From: a virus
Direction: 5' to 3' (one strand)
Virus record (IMG/VR): IMGVR_UViG_3300033571_000913
Span: 1-20,142 of that record
DNA length: 20,142 nucleotides
In this document: piece after piece, positions 1 to 9,366 of the stretch
How positions within the stretch are numbered: position 1 is the stretch's first letter
Layout of the letters: every line of letters starts with the position of its first letter
The notes under the pieces: generated by a model
Databases searched by the model: none
Told to the model about the DNA's origin: nothing
The model's input: the letters and a program-made list of their open reading frames with translations, nothing else
Translations under genes and position numbers: made by a program

Positions 1-3542
<3,542 letters not shown>

Positions 3543-3553
3543 GGGCTACTCCT

Positions 3554-4080
3554 TCACTTCCTCTTCCGCGCCTGCTCCATCTCCCAGATGCGGATCCGCT
3601 CTAGGGCCTCCCACTCCGTGAGTTCCTCAGACGAGAGGGGCCGGTGGGCCGGACTGCCGTACAAGAGTTCCTCGACAGTCCGGCCCAACCGCTCCGCTAA
3701 CTCGAAGACGAACCTTCGGTGTCCGGCTCGGAGGAGTCTTTTCCCGCTTCGTCAGCGGCCTCCTTCGTGAACCCGGACAGCCGCATCCCCGCCAGGGCGA
3801 TACGGTCCACGGCGGTAGCGGCCTTACCGAGGAGCGCGTCACGATCGCTCGGCTCGAACACCTGCATCCCAGTCTCGGGATCGAAGGACGTTGCGATCAC
3901 GATCTCCGGATACACCATCTGGAGGTCAAGATCACCGCCGTCCTTCATGGCGAGGTTCATGATGCGGGTCCGCTCGGCAGCGGTCATCCCACGAACCTCG
4001 ACGGTGAGTTTCCACTCGGGAACTTCCACCGACTCAGTTGCGATGTCCTTTACGGCGAGGATCTGATCGCGCAGGGACAC
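3554..4080 (-). CDS. Tail assembly chaperone, -1 frameshift product (gpGT-like)
   Basis: Longer form of the tail assembly chaperone, made by -1 ribosomal frameshifting at GGGAAAA (3739-3745). After the slip the reading frame continues through residues RFVFELAERLGRTVEELLYG and ends ...EMEQARKRK at TGA 3554-3556. The FELAERLG...EELTEWEAL pattern is that of the gpT-like part of siphophage chaperones, which recruits tail tube protein to the tape measure protein. The unshifted frame lacks it. Stop to tape measure start is 11 bases, and the tape measure ribosome site lies in that junction. Slippage itself is inferred from the sequence, but the slippery heptamer is in the correct zero frame (GC-G GGA AAA) and the gene position is canonical. 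Confidence 0.88.
3697..4080 (-). CDS. Tail assembly chaperone, unshifted form (gpG-like)
   Basis: A 127-aa protein starting at GTG 4080, seven bases after AAGGAG, and ending TAG at 3697-3699. It begins MSLRDQILAVKDIATESVEVPEWKLTV (read from the frame), with a central EVRGMTAAERTRIMNLA segment, which is typical of the first tail chaperone of actinobacteriophages, and ends in an acidic/serine tail containing the slip site. It lies between the major tail protein and the tape measure gene. It is expected to act only in tail assembly and not to be in the mature virion. Confidence 0.9.
   Translation of the reverse strand: MSLRDQILAVKDIATESVEVPEWKLTVEVRGMTAAERTRIMNLAMKDGGDLDLQMVYPEIVIATSFDPETGMQVFEPSDRDALLGKAATAVDRIALAGMRLSGFTKEAADEAGKDSSEPDTEGSSSS
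3739..3745 (-). promoter_or_regulatory. Programmed -1 frameshift slippery site GGGAAAA
   Basis: Minus-strand heptamer of the X XXY YYZ class, phased GC[G GGA AAA] GAC in the chaperone frame. It resembles the lambda G/T site GGGAAAG. Slipping back one base opens the frame that runs to 3554. No attempt was made to score a downstream pseudoknot or stem. Confidence 0.88.
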
Positions 4081-4099
4081 TAGGTCACTCCTTCGGTTA

Positions 4100-4114
4100 G
4101 GCCACTAGGGCACG
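4100..4114. repeat. 15-bp repeat, copy 1
   Basis: GGCCACTAGGGCACG, identical to 5596-5610. It lies between the major tail protein stop and the chaperone ribosome site, about 20 bases before the chaperone GTG. Function unknown. Confidence 0.75.
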
Positions 4115-4140
4115 GATTACGCGGTGTGGGTATTCAGTTA

Positions 4141-4569
4141 TCAGGCGACGGCGCGGGTGATCGCACCCGTGACCTGGGCCTCGGCGGAGAACGTCACGGC
4201 GTCGCCAACGGAGCCGGTGATCTCGTAGGAGGTCAGGAGGCACTCGCCCGTGTACTTCGGGTTCGTGGACGACGCCGAGCCACCGCCGGGGGTGTAGGCG
4301 AAGGACACCGTGGCGTCCTGACCCAGCACACCCGAGAGGACAGCATCGACAGTCGAAGCGCCAGCGGCGTCGAACTTGCCGGAGATGCTGATCGTCGCGT
4401 CCGAGAGGCCCATGATGTACTCCTTGGCGTTGTCGCCGAAGGTAGTGACCTCTGCGGTCTCCAGGGACCGGCTGAACGTAACCTCATCGCAGAACGCGGA
4501 GATGTCGGTCAGCGTACCGCTGGAGTTGTCGATCTCGAACTTGGACTTCTTGCCGTGAATGTATGCCAT
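4141..4569 (-). CDS. Major tail (tube) protein, short paralogue
   Basis: A 142-aa protein starting ATG 4569, seven bases after AAGGAG. Motifs such as SAFCDEVTFSRSLETAEVTTFGD and YIMGLSDATISISGKFD are characteristic of the phage tail tube family found in actinobacteriophages. The protein ends with a beta-rich segment ITGSVGDAVTFSAEAQVTG. It is followed by the tail chaperones, the usual partner genes. It is clearly paralogous over its whole length to the N-terminal 140 residues of the gene just upstream (4582-5301), with which it shares MAY-HGK, the SAF---E-T-SR--ETAE-T-FGD block and SYEI--SPVGD-like segment. It is the more likely core tube subunit because it is compact and closest to the chaperones; this choice is inference. 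Confidence 0.85.
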   Translation of the reverse strand: MAYIHGKKSKFEIDNSSGTLTDISAFCDEVTFSRSLETAEVTTFGDNAKEYIMGLSDATISISGKFDAAGASTVDAVLSGVLGQDATVSFAYTPGGGSASSTNPKYTGECLLTSYEITGSVGDAVTFSAEAQVTGAITRAVA

Positions 4570-4581
4570 GTGCTTTCTCCT

Positions 4582-5301
4582 TTACCGGCGGGCGAATGTC
4601 ATCGAGTAGGTGACTGACCCGGTGGACCCACCGGGGGCGTGCGAGGCACGGAGGTAACGATTCACCGTGCCAGAGACCACGACACGCTCGGCGGTCGTGG
4701 ACGATGTGCCGACCGACGTGAACGTGGCGAGATCCACGAAGGTCGTGTTGTCGGACGAGTGCTGCACCTTGAAGGTGCTAGATCCGTTGCGGGTGTTCGC
4801 GGTGACGTGGAGGTACGCGGCTCCGCCGTTCGCGCTCGAAGCGGTGTTGTCCTGCGATGCTCCGGTGCCGTTCGAGGTCACCGCGGCGTTCCCGGCGAGC
4901 ACGACTGCGCGATCGACGCCGCCGTCCGCCTGCACTTCCAGGCTCGCCGCTACAACGTCGCCCACGGGCGACGATATCTCGTAGGAGGTCTGCTTCACCG
5001 CGGCGGAGAAGGCGACCTTCCCGGCGGTCAGGCCCTCGGGGGCCACGGAGATGACATCGTTCGCGTCTGCTCCGATCGTGGTCGAGAGCGTCTCGTCCAC
5101 GGCGGCGGTGTTCCCGTCGAACATGCCGGACAGGGACAGGGTGCCGTCCTGAAGTCCGACGATGTACGTCTTCGCGGAGTCACCGAACGCAGTCGTCTCC
5201 GCGGTCTCCACGACGCGGCTCGCGGTCGCCTCATTGAAGAAGGCGGACAGGTTCGCGGCCCCGTACAGGACCGCCGTGTTCTTGCCGTGGGTGTATGCCA
5301 C
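4582..5301 (-). CDS. Major tail protein, long paralogue with C-terminal domain
   Basis: A 239-aa protein starting GTG 5301 and ending TAA 12 bases before the short tail protein. The first about 140 residues are a tail tube domain closely related to the next gene. Residues about 150-239 add a beta-rich domain with AAYLHVTANTRNGSSTFKVQ, a DNTTFVDLATFTSV segment and a final YSMTFARR, resembling the small beta-sandwich (discoidin/Ig-like) display domains attached to some tail tube proteins. It may decorate the tube surface, form a minority subunit, or be the main tube protein with the short form as its partner. The sequence alone cannot separate these. The preceding gene stops 2 bases before its start, so the two are probably translationally coupled. 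Confidence 0.82.
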   Translation of the reverse strand: MAYTHGKNTAVLYGAANLSAFFNEATASRVVETAETTAFGDSAKTYIVGLQDGTLSLSGMFDGNTAAVDETLSTTIGADANDVISVAPEGLTAGKVAFSAAVKQTSYEISSPVGDVVAASLEVQADGGVDRAVVLAGNAAVTSNGTGASQDNTASSANGGAAYLHVTANTRNGSSTFKVQHSSDNTTFVDLATFTSVGTSSTTAERVVVSGTVNRYLRASHAPGGSTGSVTYSMTFARR

Positions 5302-5303
5302 CG

Positions 5304-5519
5304 CTACTCACTCTCCTCGGGCTCGGGCTCCGGCGTGGGCTCGGGCTCGGGCTCCGAGGCGGGAGCGGACTTCGACGGCTTGCCCTCGGCGGGCTCGATG
5401 TAGCCCTGTTCGAGGAGCCACTTGATGCTCTTAGACGGGATGTCGCCCGTGATCTCGCCTGCTTCGACGCGGCGGTCAGGGGGAAACTCGATCCCTGCGA
5501 GCGCCCGGTACTGGGCCAC
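5304..5519 (-). CDS. Small protein with acidic Pro-Glu tail, before tail tube genes
   Basis: A 71-aa protein read from GTG 5519, preceded by GGGAGG four bases upstream; an in-frame start further up (5576) has no such site and adds a low-quality N-terminus, so I prefer the shorter form. Residues 1-48 (QYRALAGIEFPP..., then GDIPSKSIKWLLEQGYIE) are a short domain often seen near structural genes of actinobacteriophages, of unknown function. Residues about 55-71 are a Ser/Pro/Glu repeat coded by a GGCTCG-type tandem repeat. It is the first gene of the tail operon downstream of the promoter-like element at 5618-5628. A virion or assembly role is inferred from position only. Confidence 0.75.
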   Translation of the reverse strand: MAQYRALAGIEFPPDRRVEAGEITGDIPSKSIKWLLEQGYIEPAEGKPSKSAPASEPEPEPTPEPEPEESE

Positions 5520-5595
5520 TTCGCCTCCCTCGGGGTATGACGCAGCCCCGCACCGTCGCAGGGCCACAGGGGGCACGTCGAGGGAGACGGCTAGG

Positions 5596-5610
5596 GGCCA
5601 CTAGGGCACG
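5596..5610. repeat. 15-bp repeat, copy 2
   Basis: GGCCACTAGGGCACG, identical to 4100-4114. It lies in the leader of the tail operon, immediately downstream (in transcription) of the shared promoter-like element. Confidence 0.75.
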
Positions 5611-5617
5611 CAGGACG

Positions 5618-5628
5618 AGCGTAGCACG
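5618..5628 (-). promoter_or_regulatory. Shared promoter-like element before tail operon
   Basis: Minus-strand CGTGCTACGCT, identical to the element at 19746-19756 before the capsid operon. TACGCT fits a TAnnnT -10 box, but no good -35 is seen at 16-18 bases. It lies about 100 bases upstream of the GTG at 5519 and just after two hairpins that should end upstream transcription. Promoter activity is inferred from recurrence and position. Confidence 0.45.
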
Positions 5629-5660
5629 CTGCGAGAGGGATCTAACGGGAGTAGATAAGC

Positions 5661-5699
5661 CTCTCCCCCCGGTAGGAGCCACCTAGACCGGGGGGAGAG
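5661..5699 (-). terminator. Strong hairpin 2, probable terminator
   Basis: Perfect 13-bp inverted repeat, CTCTCCCCCCGGT (5661-5673) and ACCGGGGGGAGAG (5687-5699), with a 13-base loop. No clear U tract follows on either strand, so it is a GC-rich terminator or a transcript-end stabiliser. It lies between the 243-aa gene and the tail operon. Confidence 0.7.
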
Positions 5700-5704
5700 A
5701 CGGG

Positions 5705-5748
5705 CCGATCTCTACCCGAGGGACGGGGGAGAACCTCGGGGAGATCGG
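5705..5748 (-). terminator. Strong hairpin 1, probable terminator
   Basis: Inverted repeat CCGATCTC-TA-CCCGAGG (5705-5721) and CCTCGGG-GAGATCGG (5734-5748): 15 paired bases with a two-base bulge and a 12-base loop. It starts 19 bases after the stop of the 243-aa gene. Together with 5661-5699 it forms a double hairpin. Confidence 0.7.
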
Positions 5749-5766
5749 AGCCTTACGGGGGTTAGG

Positions 5767-6498
5767 TTACCGAGCGGTGAGGACGCCCGCAAGGGACGCC
5801 TCGACCTTCGAGGTGATGAACTGATCGACGGTGAGGCCCGCCTGACGCGCCGCGGCCTCGATCATCTCGGGCATGTCCTCGGCGGTCTGCGCCCACCCCG
5901 CGGTGAGGCGCTCACGCTCGGACTCGACCTTCGCCTGTTCCCGCGCCTCCACGGTCGCAGGATCGACGGTGACGACGGGGCGCTTGCCGAACCCGAACAT
6001 CGGGTCGCGGTCGGAGCGGGTGATCGTGGCGGTGAAGGTGATCCGGTCGCCGACCTCGACAGTCGGGCGGACTCGCGCCGGGTAGCCGGTGAACGCGGTG
6101 AGTGCCTGCGGGACAGTCATCCACGCGGACCAGCCCTCGTCGGTCTGCACCGTCATCTTCCACTCGGGGAAGTGCTCGTCGCCCTTGTTCGCGATCTTCG
6201 TCACGACTGCGGCGATGTCGCGGACGCGGCCCTCGGGGGCGACCGTCCCGGCCTCGGCGGCGGCTGCCTTCTCGGCCTTCAGGGCATCCTCGCGAGCGGT
6301 CTGCTCGGCGCGAGCGGCCTGCCACGCGGGGTTCGGGATGCAGCGGTGCGAGGGCCAGAAGGTGCGGAGGGATCCGAAGTCGCTCCCGCACCAGTCTTTG
6401 CGCTGCGCGAGGTACTTCGAGCCGGACTTGCTTTCGGTCCAGCGGACGGTCGCGCCGCAGTCGCGGCAGGGAAACTCGGGGGAGAGTGCTCGGGTCAT
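5767..6498 (-). CDS. Unknown 243-aa protein with N-terminal zinc-binding motif
   Basis: Starts ATG 6498, six bases after AAGGAG; ends TAA 5767-5769. I do not recognise the family. The first 55 residues contain Cys in CRDCG (11, 14), Cys in DWCG (37) and His/Cys in SHRC (52, 53), a likely zinc-binding module with tryptophans. Residues about 65-85 are an Ala/Glu-rich helix, residues about 90-175 a beta-rich region (EVGDRITFTATITRSDRDP, then FGFGKRPVVTV) resembling an OB-fold-like layout, and the C-terminal third is helical. This layout would suit a nucleic-acid-binding protein, but that is inference. It stands alone as a transcription unit: its own promoter at 6539-6568 and a double hairpin after it. 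It separates the head-tail genes from the tail operon. Confidence 0.85.
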   Translation of the reverse strand: MTRALSPEFPCRDCGATVRWTESKSGSKYLAQRKDWCGSDFGSLRTFWPSHRCIPNPAWQAARAEQTAREDALKAEKAAAAEAGTVAPEGRVRDIAAVVTKIANKGDEHFPEWKMTVQTDEGWSAWMTVPQALTAFTGYPARVRPTVEVGDRITFTATITRSDRDPMFGFGKRPVVTVDPATVEAREQAKVESERERLTAGWAQTAEDMPEMIEAAARQAGLTVDQFITSKVEASLAGVLTAR

Positions 6499-6538
6499 CG
6501 GTGGCTCCTTCGGTCGGTTGCCCTTTCGGGATACCCCG

Positions 6539-6568
6539 AGCCTAACTAACCCCGGTTAGGTCTGTCAA
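6539..6568 (-). promoter_or_regulatory. Sigma70-type promoter with embedded inverted repeat
   Basis: Minus strand TTGACA (6563-6568), an 18-base spacer, then TAGGCT (6539-6544), about 40 bases before the ATG at 6498. It is the best promoter in the window. The spacer holds the inverted repeat CTAACC-CC-GGTTAG (6546-6559, plus-strand reading), exactly where a repressor would block RNA polymerase. Confidence 0.75.
6546..6559. promoter_or_regulatory. Operator-like inverted repeat, copy 1
   Basis: CTAACCCCGGTTAG on the plus strand: six-base half-sites around two bases, between the -35 and -10 boxes. An additional CCTAAC/GGTTAGG overlap extends the dyad. It matches 12 of 14 bases at 13913-13926. 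Confidence 0.55.
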
Positions 6569-6672
6569 GCGATACGGCAGGGAGTGTCCAGCCCTCACAA
6601 TCCCCCGAACCCGAGCCCCCTCCTAGGACACCGCCCACGCCCCGATAGTGCCCCTACGGGCCCCCTAGAGCC
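6569..6672. other. Intergenic leader region without a gene
   Basis: C-rich on the plus strand. It separates the 77-aa gene stop (6673) from the promoter at 6539-6568. I see GGGCCC-type short dyads near 6655-6665 but no convincing terminator, RNA gene or ORF. Confidence 0.5.
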
Positions 6673-6906
6673 TCAGAAGGGCACTAGGTCGCGGATCTGC
6701 CTCACCCGTATGTGCAACTGACAGGCGTACACGACGAGATCCTCGATCTCCTCTAGGGCGTCCTGCACGATCGCGTCCGCGGGCCGCTTCTCGAACCGCT
6801 GCACCCCGGACCCGTCGTCGTACTGGATCATCCCCGGCCCCAAGATCCGATCGGTCAGCCGGTCCACGATCGCCGCAACCTCGGCGGCGTGCTCCTCGGA
6901 AGTCAT
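6673..6906 (-). CDS. Small helical protein of unknown function
   Basis: A 77-aa protein, ATG 6906 to TGA 6673, starting 10 bases after the phosphoesterase stop without a clear ribosome site, so it may depend on reinitiation. The C-terminal half (ADAIVQDALEEIEDLVVYAC, then QLHIRVRQIRDL) has the Glu-rich helix followed by a YA-x-LHIRV-type helix that resembles part of the MazG-like / NTP pyrophosphohydrolase all-alpha fold, but it is too short for a complete catalytic unit and I would not assign an activity. Last gene of the small non-structural group. Confidence 0.72.
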   Translation of the reverse strand: MTSEEHAAEVAAIVDRLTDRILGPGMIQYDDGSGVQRFEKRPADAIVQDALEEIEDLVVYACQLHIRVRQIRDLVPF

Positions 6907-6916
6907 GCCCCGGAGC

Positions 6917-8110
6917 CTAGAGCACGGCTAGGTCAGCCCACCCGCCGTCGCCGATCACGATCGACACCATGCCCGCCGGAGAGTCCTGACCCGTGCGATG
7001 CCGCCACCACGTCGAGCCCCCGTCGAGCGCCGGGATCTGCATGAAGGACTTCGCCCCCGACTGCTCGACCCGCAGGTGGTGAAGGTGCGCCGCGAGGAGC
7101 ATCGTCGCCGAGCCGATCGGCTGCATCCCGTGGGCCTGACCCGCCCACCACTTAATCGGATCCCGCCCGAACTGGTGCCCGTGCGCGAACCCGACCGCCG
7201 TGCCCGCCACGTCGAGCGTGATCGTGAGTTCGTCATGCTGCGGGAACACGAAAGACACATGGTCGTAGCCCTCCGCGAGTTTCAGGGCGTCAGCGACCGC
7301 GGCAGCGCCTTCCACGGCCCACGAGTCGTCGTAGCGGCGCACGACCTTGCCCTCGCGCTGCGCCTCATCGTGGTTGCCCGGAACCACCGGGACCACGATC
7401 CGCTCGGCTAGCGGTGCGAACTGCTGCACTTGATGGAGCATGAGCCGCCGATACACCCGCAACTGCTCGGTCATCGTCAGGTCGAGACGGCCCCCACGGG
7501 CCAGCGCCCCCCCCTGCGACACGAGACCCTCGATGCAGTCACCGAGCCACGCGAGCGTAATCGAGTCGATCTTCCGCCCGAGCCTGCGAAGTTCCTTCAG
7601 CCGCCGCACCGACAGGTCAGTCTTCACGAGGAACCGCTCGATCGTGCCCTCGGTGCCGTCCCCGTCCGGCTTACCGAGTTGCAGATCCCCAGCGAGGACG
7701 CAGTAGGACAGGCCCTCACCCGTTGCCGCCACGGGAGGCTTCGGCTTCCGCTTCCCGATCGCCGCCACGAGTTCATCTATCGAGGCCCCGTCACGGAACC
7801 GCCGCCGGATGATGTTCGCCCGGTAGTAGTAGAGCCGCTGCACGTTGCCCTCGCCGATCCCGGCGTCCCACGCCCGGTACTGCACCGGCTCGATGACCTC
7901 ATACTCGGCAGGGTCGAGATCCCACACCGCGAGCAGTTCAGCCCAGTCCCGAGGCGGAGCGTCGAGCGGGCTCGTTGTCAGGGTGCCGGAGTTACCGTCC
8001 CACGCGACACCGGGCTCCCATCCCGCAGGCGGGCGAGGCGCTGCGGCCCCGCGATAGTCCGAGGTCGGGCCCGGTGACAGGAGAGCGTCGAGGTCTTCGT
8101 CAATGGACAC
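6917..8110 (-). CDS. Calcineurin-like metallophosphoesterase
   Basis: A 397-aa protein from GTG 8110, seven bases after GAGGAG. The metal-site motifs are in order: GD at 141-142 (LAGDLQLG), GD at 190-191 (WLGDCIEG), GNHDE at 245-249, H310-G-H312 (FAHGHQFG) and H342-x-H344 (AAHLHHLR). These fit the calcineurin-like family (dimetal phosphoesterases/nucleases, including Mre11/SbcD-type enzymes). Residues about 38-115 form an extra N-terminal domain (DWAELLAVWDLDP..., VQYRAWDAG) seen in phage relatives and possibly DNA-binding. Known substrates of this family range from DNA to nucleotides and phosphoproteins, so the substrate here is open. It overlaps the preceding gene by 11 bases, implying coupling. 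Finding it inside a structural gene cluster, between tail terminator and tail tube genes, is unusual. Confidence 0.88.
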   Translation of the reverse strand: MSIDEDLDALLSPGPTSDYRGAAAPRPPAGWEPGVAWDGNSGTLTTSPLDAPPRDWAELLAVWDLDPAEYEVIEPVQYRAWDAGIGEGNVQRLYYYRANIIRRRFRDGASIDELVAAIGKRKPKPPVAATGEGLSYCVLAGDLQLGKPDGDGTEGTIERFLVKTDLSVRRLKELRRLGRKIDSITLAWLGDCIEGLVSQGGALARGGRLDLTMTEQLRVYRRLMLHQVQQFAPLAERIVVPVVPGNHDEAQREGKVVRRYDDSWAVEGAAAVADALKLAEGYDHVSFVFPQHDELTITLDVAGTAVGFAHGHQFGRDPIKWWAGQAHGMQPIGSATMLLAAHLHHLRVEQSGAKSFMQIPALDGGSTWWRHRTGQDSPAGMVSIVIGDGGWADLAVL

Positions 8111-8360
8111 GACGGCTCCTCATCGTCTCTCGCGCTTCCATACCGGCGAGAGTGAGACTGTCGGCGATCTGGCGCAGCGCATCGGAAACCGCCAACGCTG
8201 CCGTGTGTTTCCACGGATCCCCGGCAGCCTTCGCAGCCTGCCCGTGTTCGTGGCCTTCGGTCTCGACGTTGCGTAGGTAGACGATCATCGACTCGCAGTC
8301 GAGCCACACGCGATCGTCACCCTGCACCATGAGCGTGATGTCTTTCAGGGGCACAAGCAT
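8100..8360 (-). CDS. Unknown 86-aa protein
   Basis: ATG 8360 to TGA 8100. Not recognised. N-terminus is beta-type (PLKDITLMVQGDDRVWLDCE), then an amphipathic helix region with His residues (GHEHGQAAKAAGDPWKH) and a basic end. It overlaps the upstream HTH-type gene by 16 bases and the downstream phosphoesterase by 11, so it is part of a tightly packed translational unit. No transmembrane segment is evident. Confidence 0.68.
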   Translation of the reverse strand: MLVPLKDITLMVQGDDRVWLDCESMIVYLRNVETEGHEHGQAAKAAGDPWKHTAALAVSDALRQIADSLTLAGMEARETMRSRRVH

Positions 8361-8611
8361 CCTGTCCCGTTCGTCCTACGGCGACGGTGCCTCGTGAGCG
8401 ACGAGTACGAGACGTTGTAGCCGTGGCGTTCGAGCACCTGAGAGATACGGGCCGAGGACACGCTCTCCTTCAGCAGGAGGGCCTCGACCTTCTCGCGCAC
8501 ATCCTCGGGCAGCGCCGCGATCACGACACCCGCCGTACACGGTGTCTTCGGCCTCGACGGGGAAGTCAGTAGGTCATCGAGATCCGCTAGGAGATCCTTC
8601 GAGTCGGACAC
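8345..8611 (-). CDS. Small helix-turn-helix-like DNA-binding protein
   Basis: An 88-aa protein from GTG 8611 (weak ribosome site) to 8345. Residues about 30-75 (AALPEDVREKVEALLLKE, SSARISQVLERHGYNVSYSS) suggest a helix-turn-helix in which SARISQVLERHG precedes the recognition helix, followed by the basic run RHRRRR and an end with CLC. This resembles the small RHRR...C-x-C proteins of actinobacteriophages, sometimes annotated as HTH or terminase-small-subunit-like. A DNA-binding role is likely, but calling it terminase small subunit is not supported here, since it sits far from where terminase genes should lie. It starts 4 bases after the preceding zinc-ribbon gene stop. Confidence 0.7.
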   Translation of the reverse strand: MSDSKDLLADLDDLLTSPSRPKTPCTAGVVIAALPEDVREKVEALLLKESVSSARISQVLERHGYNVSYSSLTRHRRRRTNGTGCLCP

Positions 8612-8615
8612 GCGA

Positions 8616-8768
8616 TCACGACTCGCTCTTGTTGTCGGCCTTGCACCGGGAGCACCTGATCTCCCACGGCCTAGATACGCGCACGGCTAGAAGCCTATTG
8701 CATCTCCAGCAACGGGGGGCCTCATCTGTCACAACGCCACGCCCGTAGGCGTCCGGCTGCCCGCTCAT
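8616..8768 (-). CDS. Com-like small zinc-ribbon protein
   Basis: A 50-aa protein, ATG 8768 to TGA 8616-8618, with AGGAG five bases before the start. The protein has C20-x-x-C23 (PRCWRCNRLL) and C39-x-x-C42 (IRCSRCKADN), the spacing and context seen in the Mu Com zinc-finger family, short regulators of translation of the mom DNA-modification gene. No mom-like gene is present here, so the Com comparison is a fold resemblance only. It overlaps the previous gene by four bases (ATGAGC reading over TCA 8765), so it belongs to the same packed unit. Confidence 0.78.
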   Translation of the reverse strand: MSGQPDAYGRGVVTDEAPRCWRCNRLLAVRVSRPWEIRCSRCKADNKSES

Positions 8769-8968
8769 CCCTGCTCCTGACAGTCAGGGCACATCCAGCC
8801 GTCAGGGTTCGTGAAAGTCGCCAGGGACACCCGGTTCCGATGCGTGCAGCCCGGCTCCCCGTCGAGAACCGCCACGAGCATCTTCCTTGCAGCGAACAGA
8901 CCCGCGATCGCCGCGTCAAGCGCCCCGACCGCCGCCTCGGCAGCCACGCGCTCCTTTCTTACGCTCAC
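8765..8968 (-). CDS. Small zinc-motif protein
   Basis: A 67-aa protein from GTG 8968. The start overlaps the preceding stop as GTGA, which favours this start over a second in-frame GTG closer to the internal AAGGAG. The first 40 residues are an Ala-rich helix; the C-terminus holds CTHRNRVSL...NPDGWMCPDCQ, a Cys-His-x(n)-C-x-x-C zinc site known in small actinobacteriophage proteins near tail genes. Function unknown; binding of nucleic acid or a protein partner is possible. Confidence 0.72.
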   Translation of the reverse strand: MSVRKERVAAEAAVGALDAAIAGLFAARKMLVAVLDGEPGCTHRNRVSLATFTNPDGWMCPDCQEQG

Positions 8969-9366
8969 GGCAGCACCATAGCCTCGAAGTTCACCGACAC
9001 GAGCGGACGATCATTCTGGTCAGGGCCGAGCGGGTTCACCGAGCCCACGGGCCGGATCCGCATAATCCGGATCCCCGAGAGGGTCGTGTCCGTGATCGCC
9101 CCCACGAGTGCCCGCAGCGTGTGCGCCTTGTCCCGGGCCGTGGGGTAGTCGTCGCGACCTGCCCGGCACATGATCTGGATACGGGGCCGGTCGATCGCCG
9201 TCGCCGCAGCCCCGAACGTCTCATCGGGCAGACCCCCCTCGTACTCGAACACGCCCACGCACACGTCAGGGCTCGACGGCATCCGCCCCAGGTACAGGTT
9301 CGTCCCGAGGGTGCCGTGCCCCTGCGCTTGCAGGTAGTTGCCTACCGCCTCTAACACCGTGCTCAT
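8965..9366 (-). CDS. Tail terminator / tail completion protein
   Basis: A 133-aa protein, ATG 9364-9366, overlapping the preceding stop by ATGA. The layout (VLEAVGNYLQAQG at the N-terminus, RIQIMCRAGRDDYPTARDKAH in the middle, and a VNFEAMVLP end) matches the minor-capsid/tail-terminator family of siphophages, which caps the tail tube and joins it to the head. It is the last of four consecutive head-tail connector genes. Assignment rests on pattern and order; the family is divergent in sequence. Confidence 0.8.
   Translation of the reverse strand: MSTVLEAVGNYLQAQGHGTLGTNLYLGRMPSSPDVCVGVFEYEGGLPDETFGAAATAIDRPRIQIMCRAGRDDYPTARDKAHTLRALVGAITDTTLSGIRIMRIRPVGSVNPLGPDQNDRPLVSVNFEAMVLP

Noticed and set aside
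3627-3842. +1 frame ORF overlapping the chaperone frameshift region
   Set aside because: It has no gpT-like sequence, whereas the -1 frame does and joins through a correctly phased slippery site.
5304-5576. Longer 90-aa form of the small acidic-tail protein
   Set aside because: The GTG at 5519 has a good ribosome site and the added N-terminus does not look like coding sequence.
6640-6672. Possible terminator after the 77-aa gene
   Set aside because: Only short GC dyads, no stem longer than about five bases without mismatches.
8345-8611. Terminase small subunit assignment for the HTH-type gene
   Set aside because: It lies far from where terminase large subunit and portal genes should be, so only a general DNA-binding call is justified.
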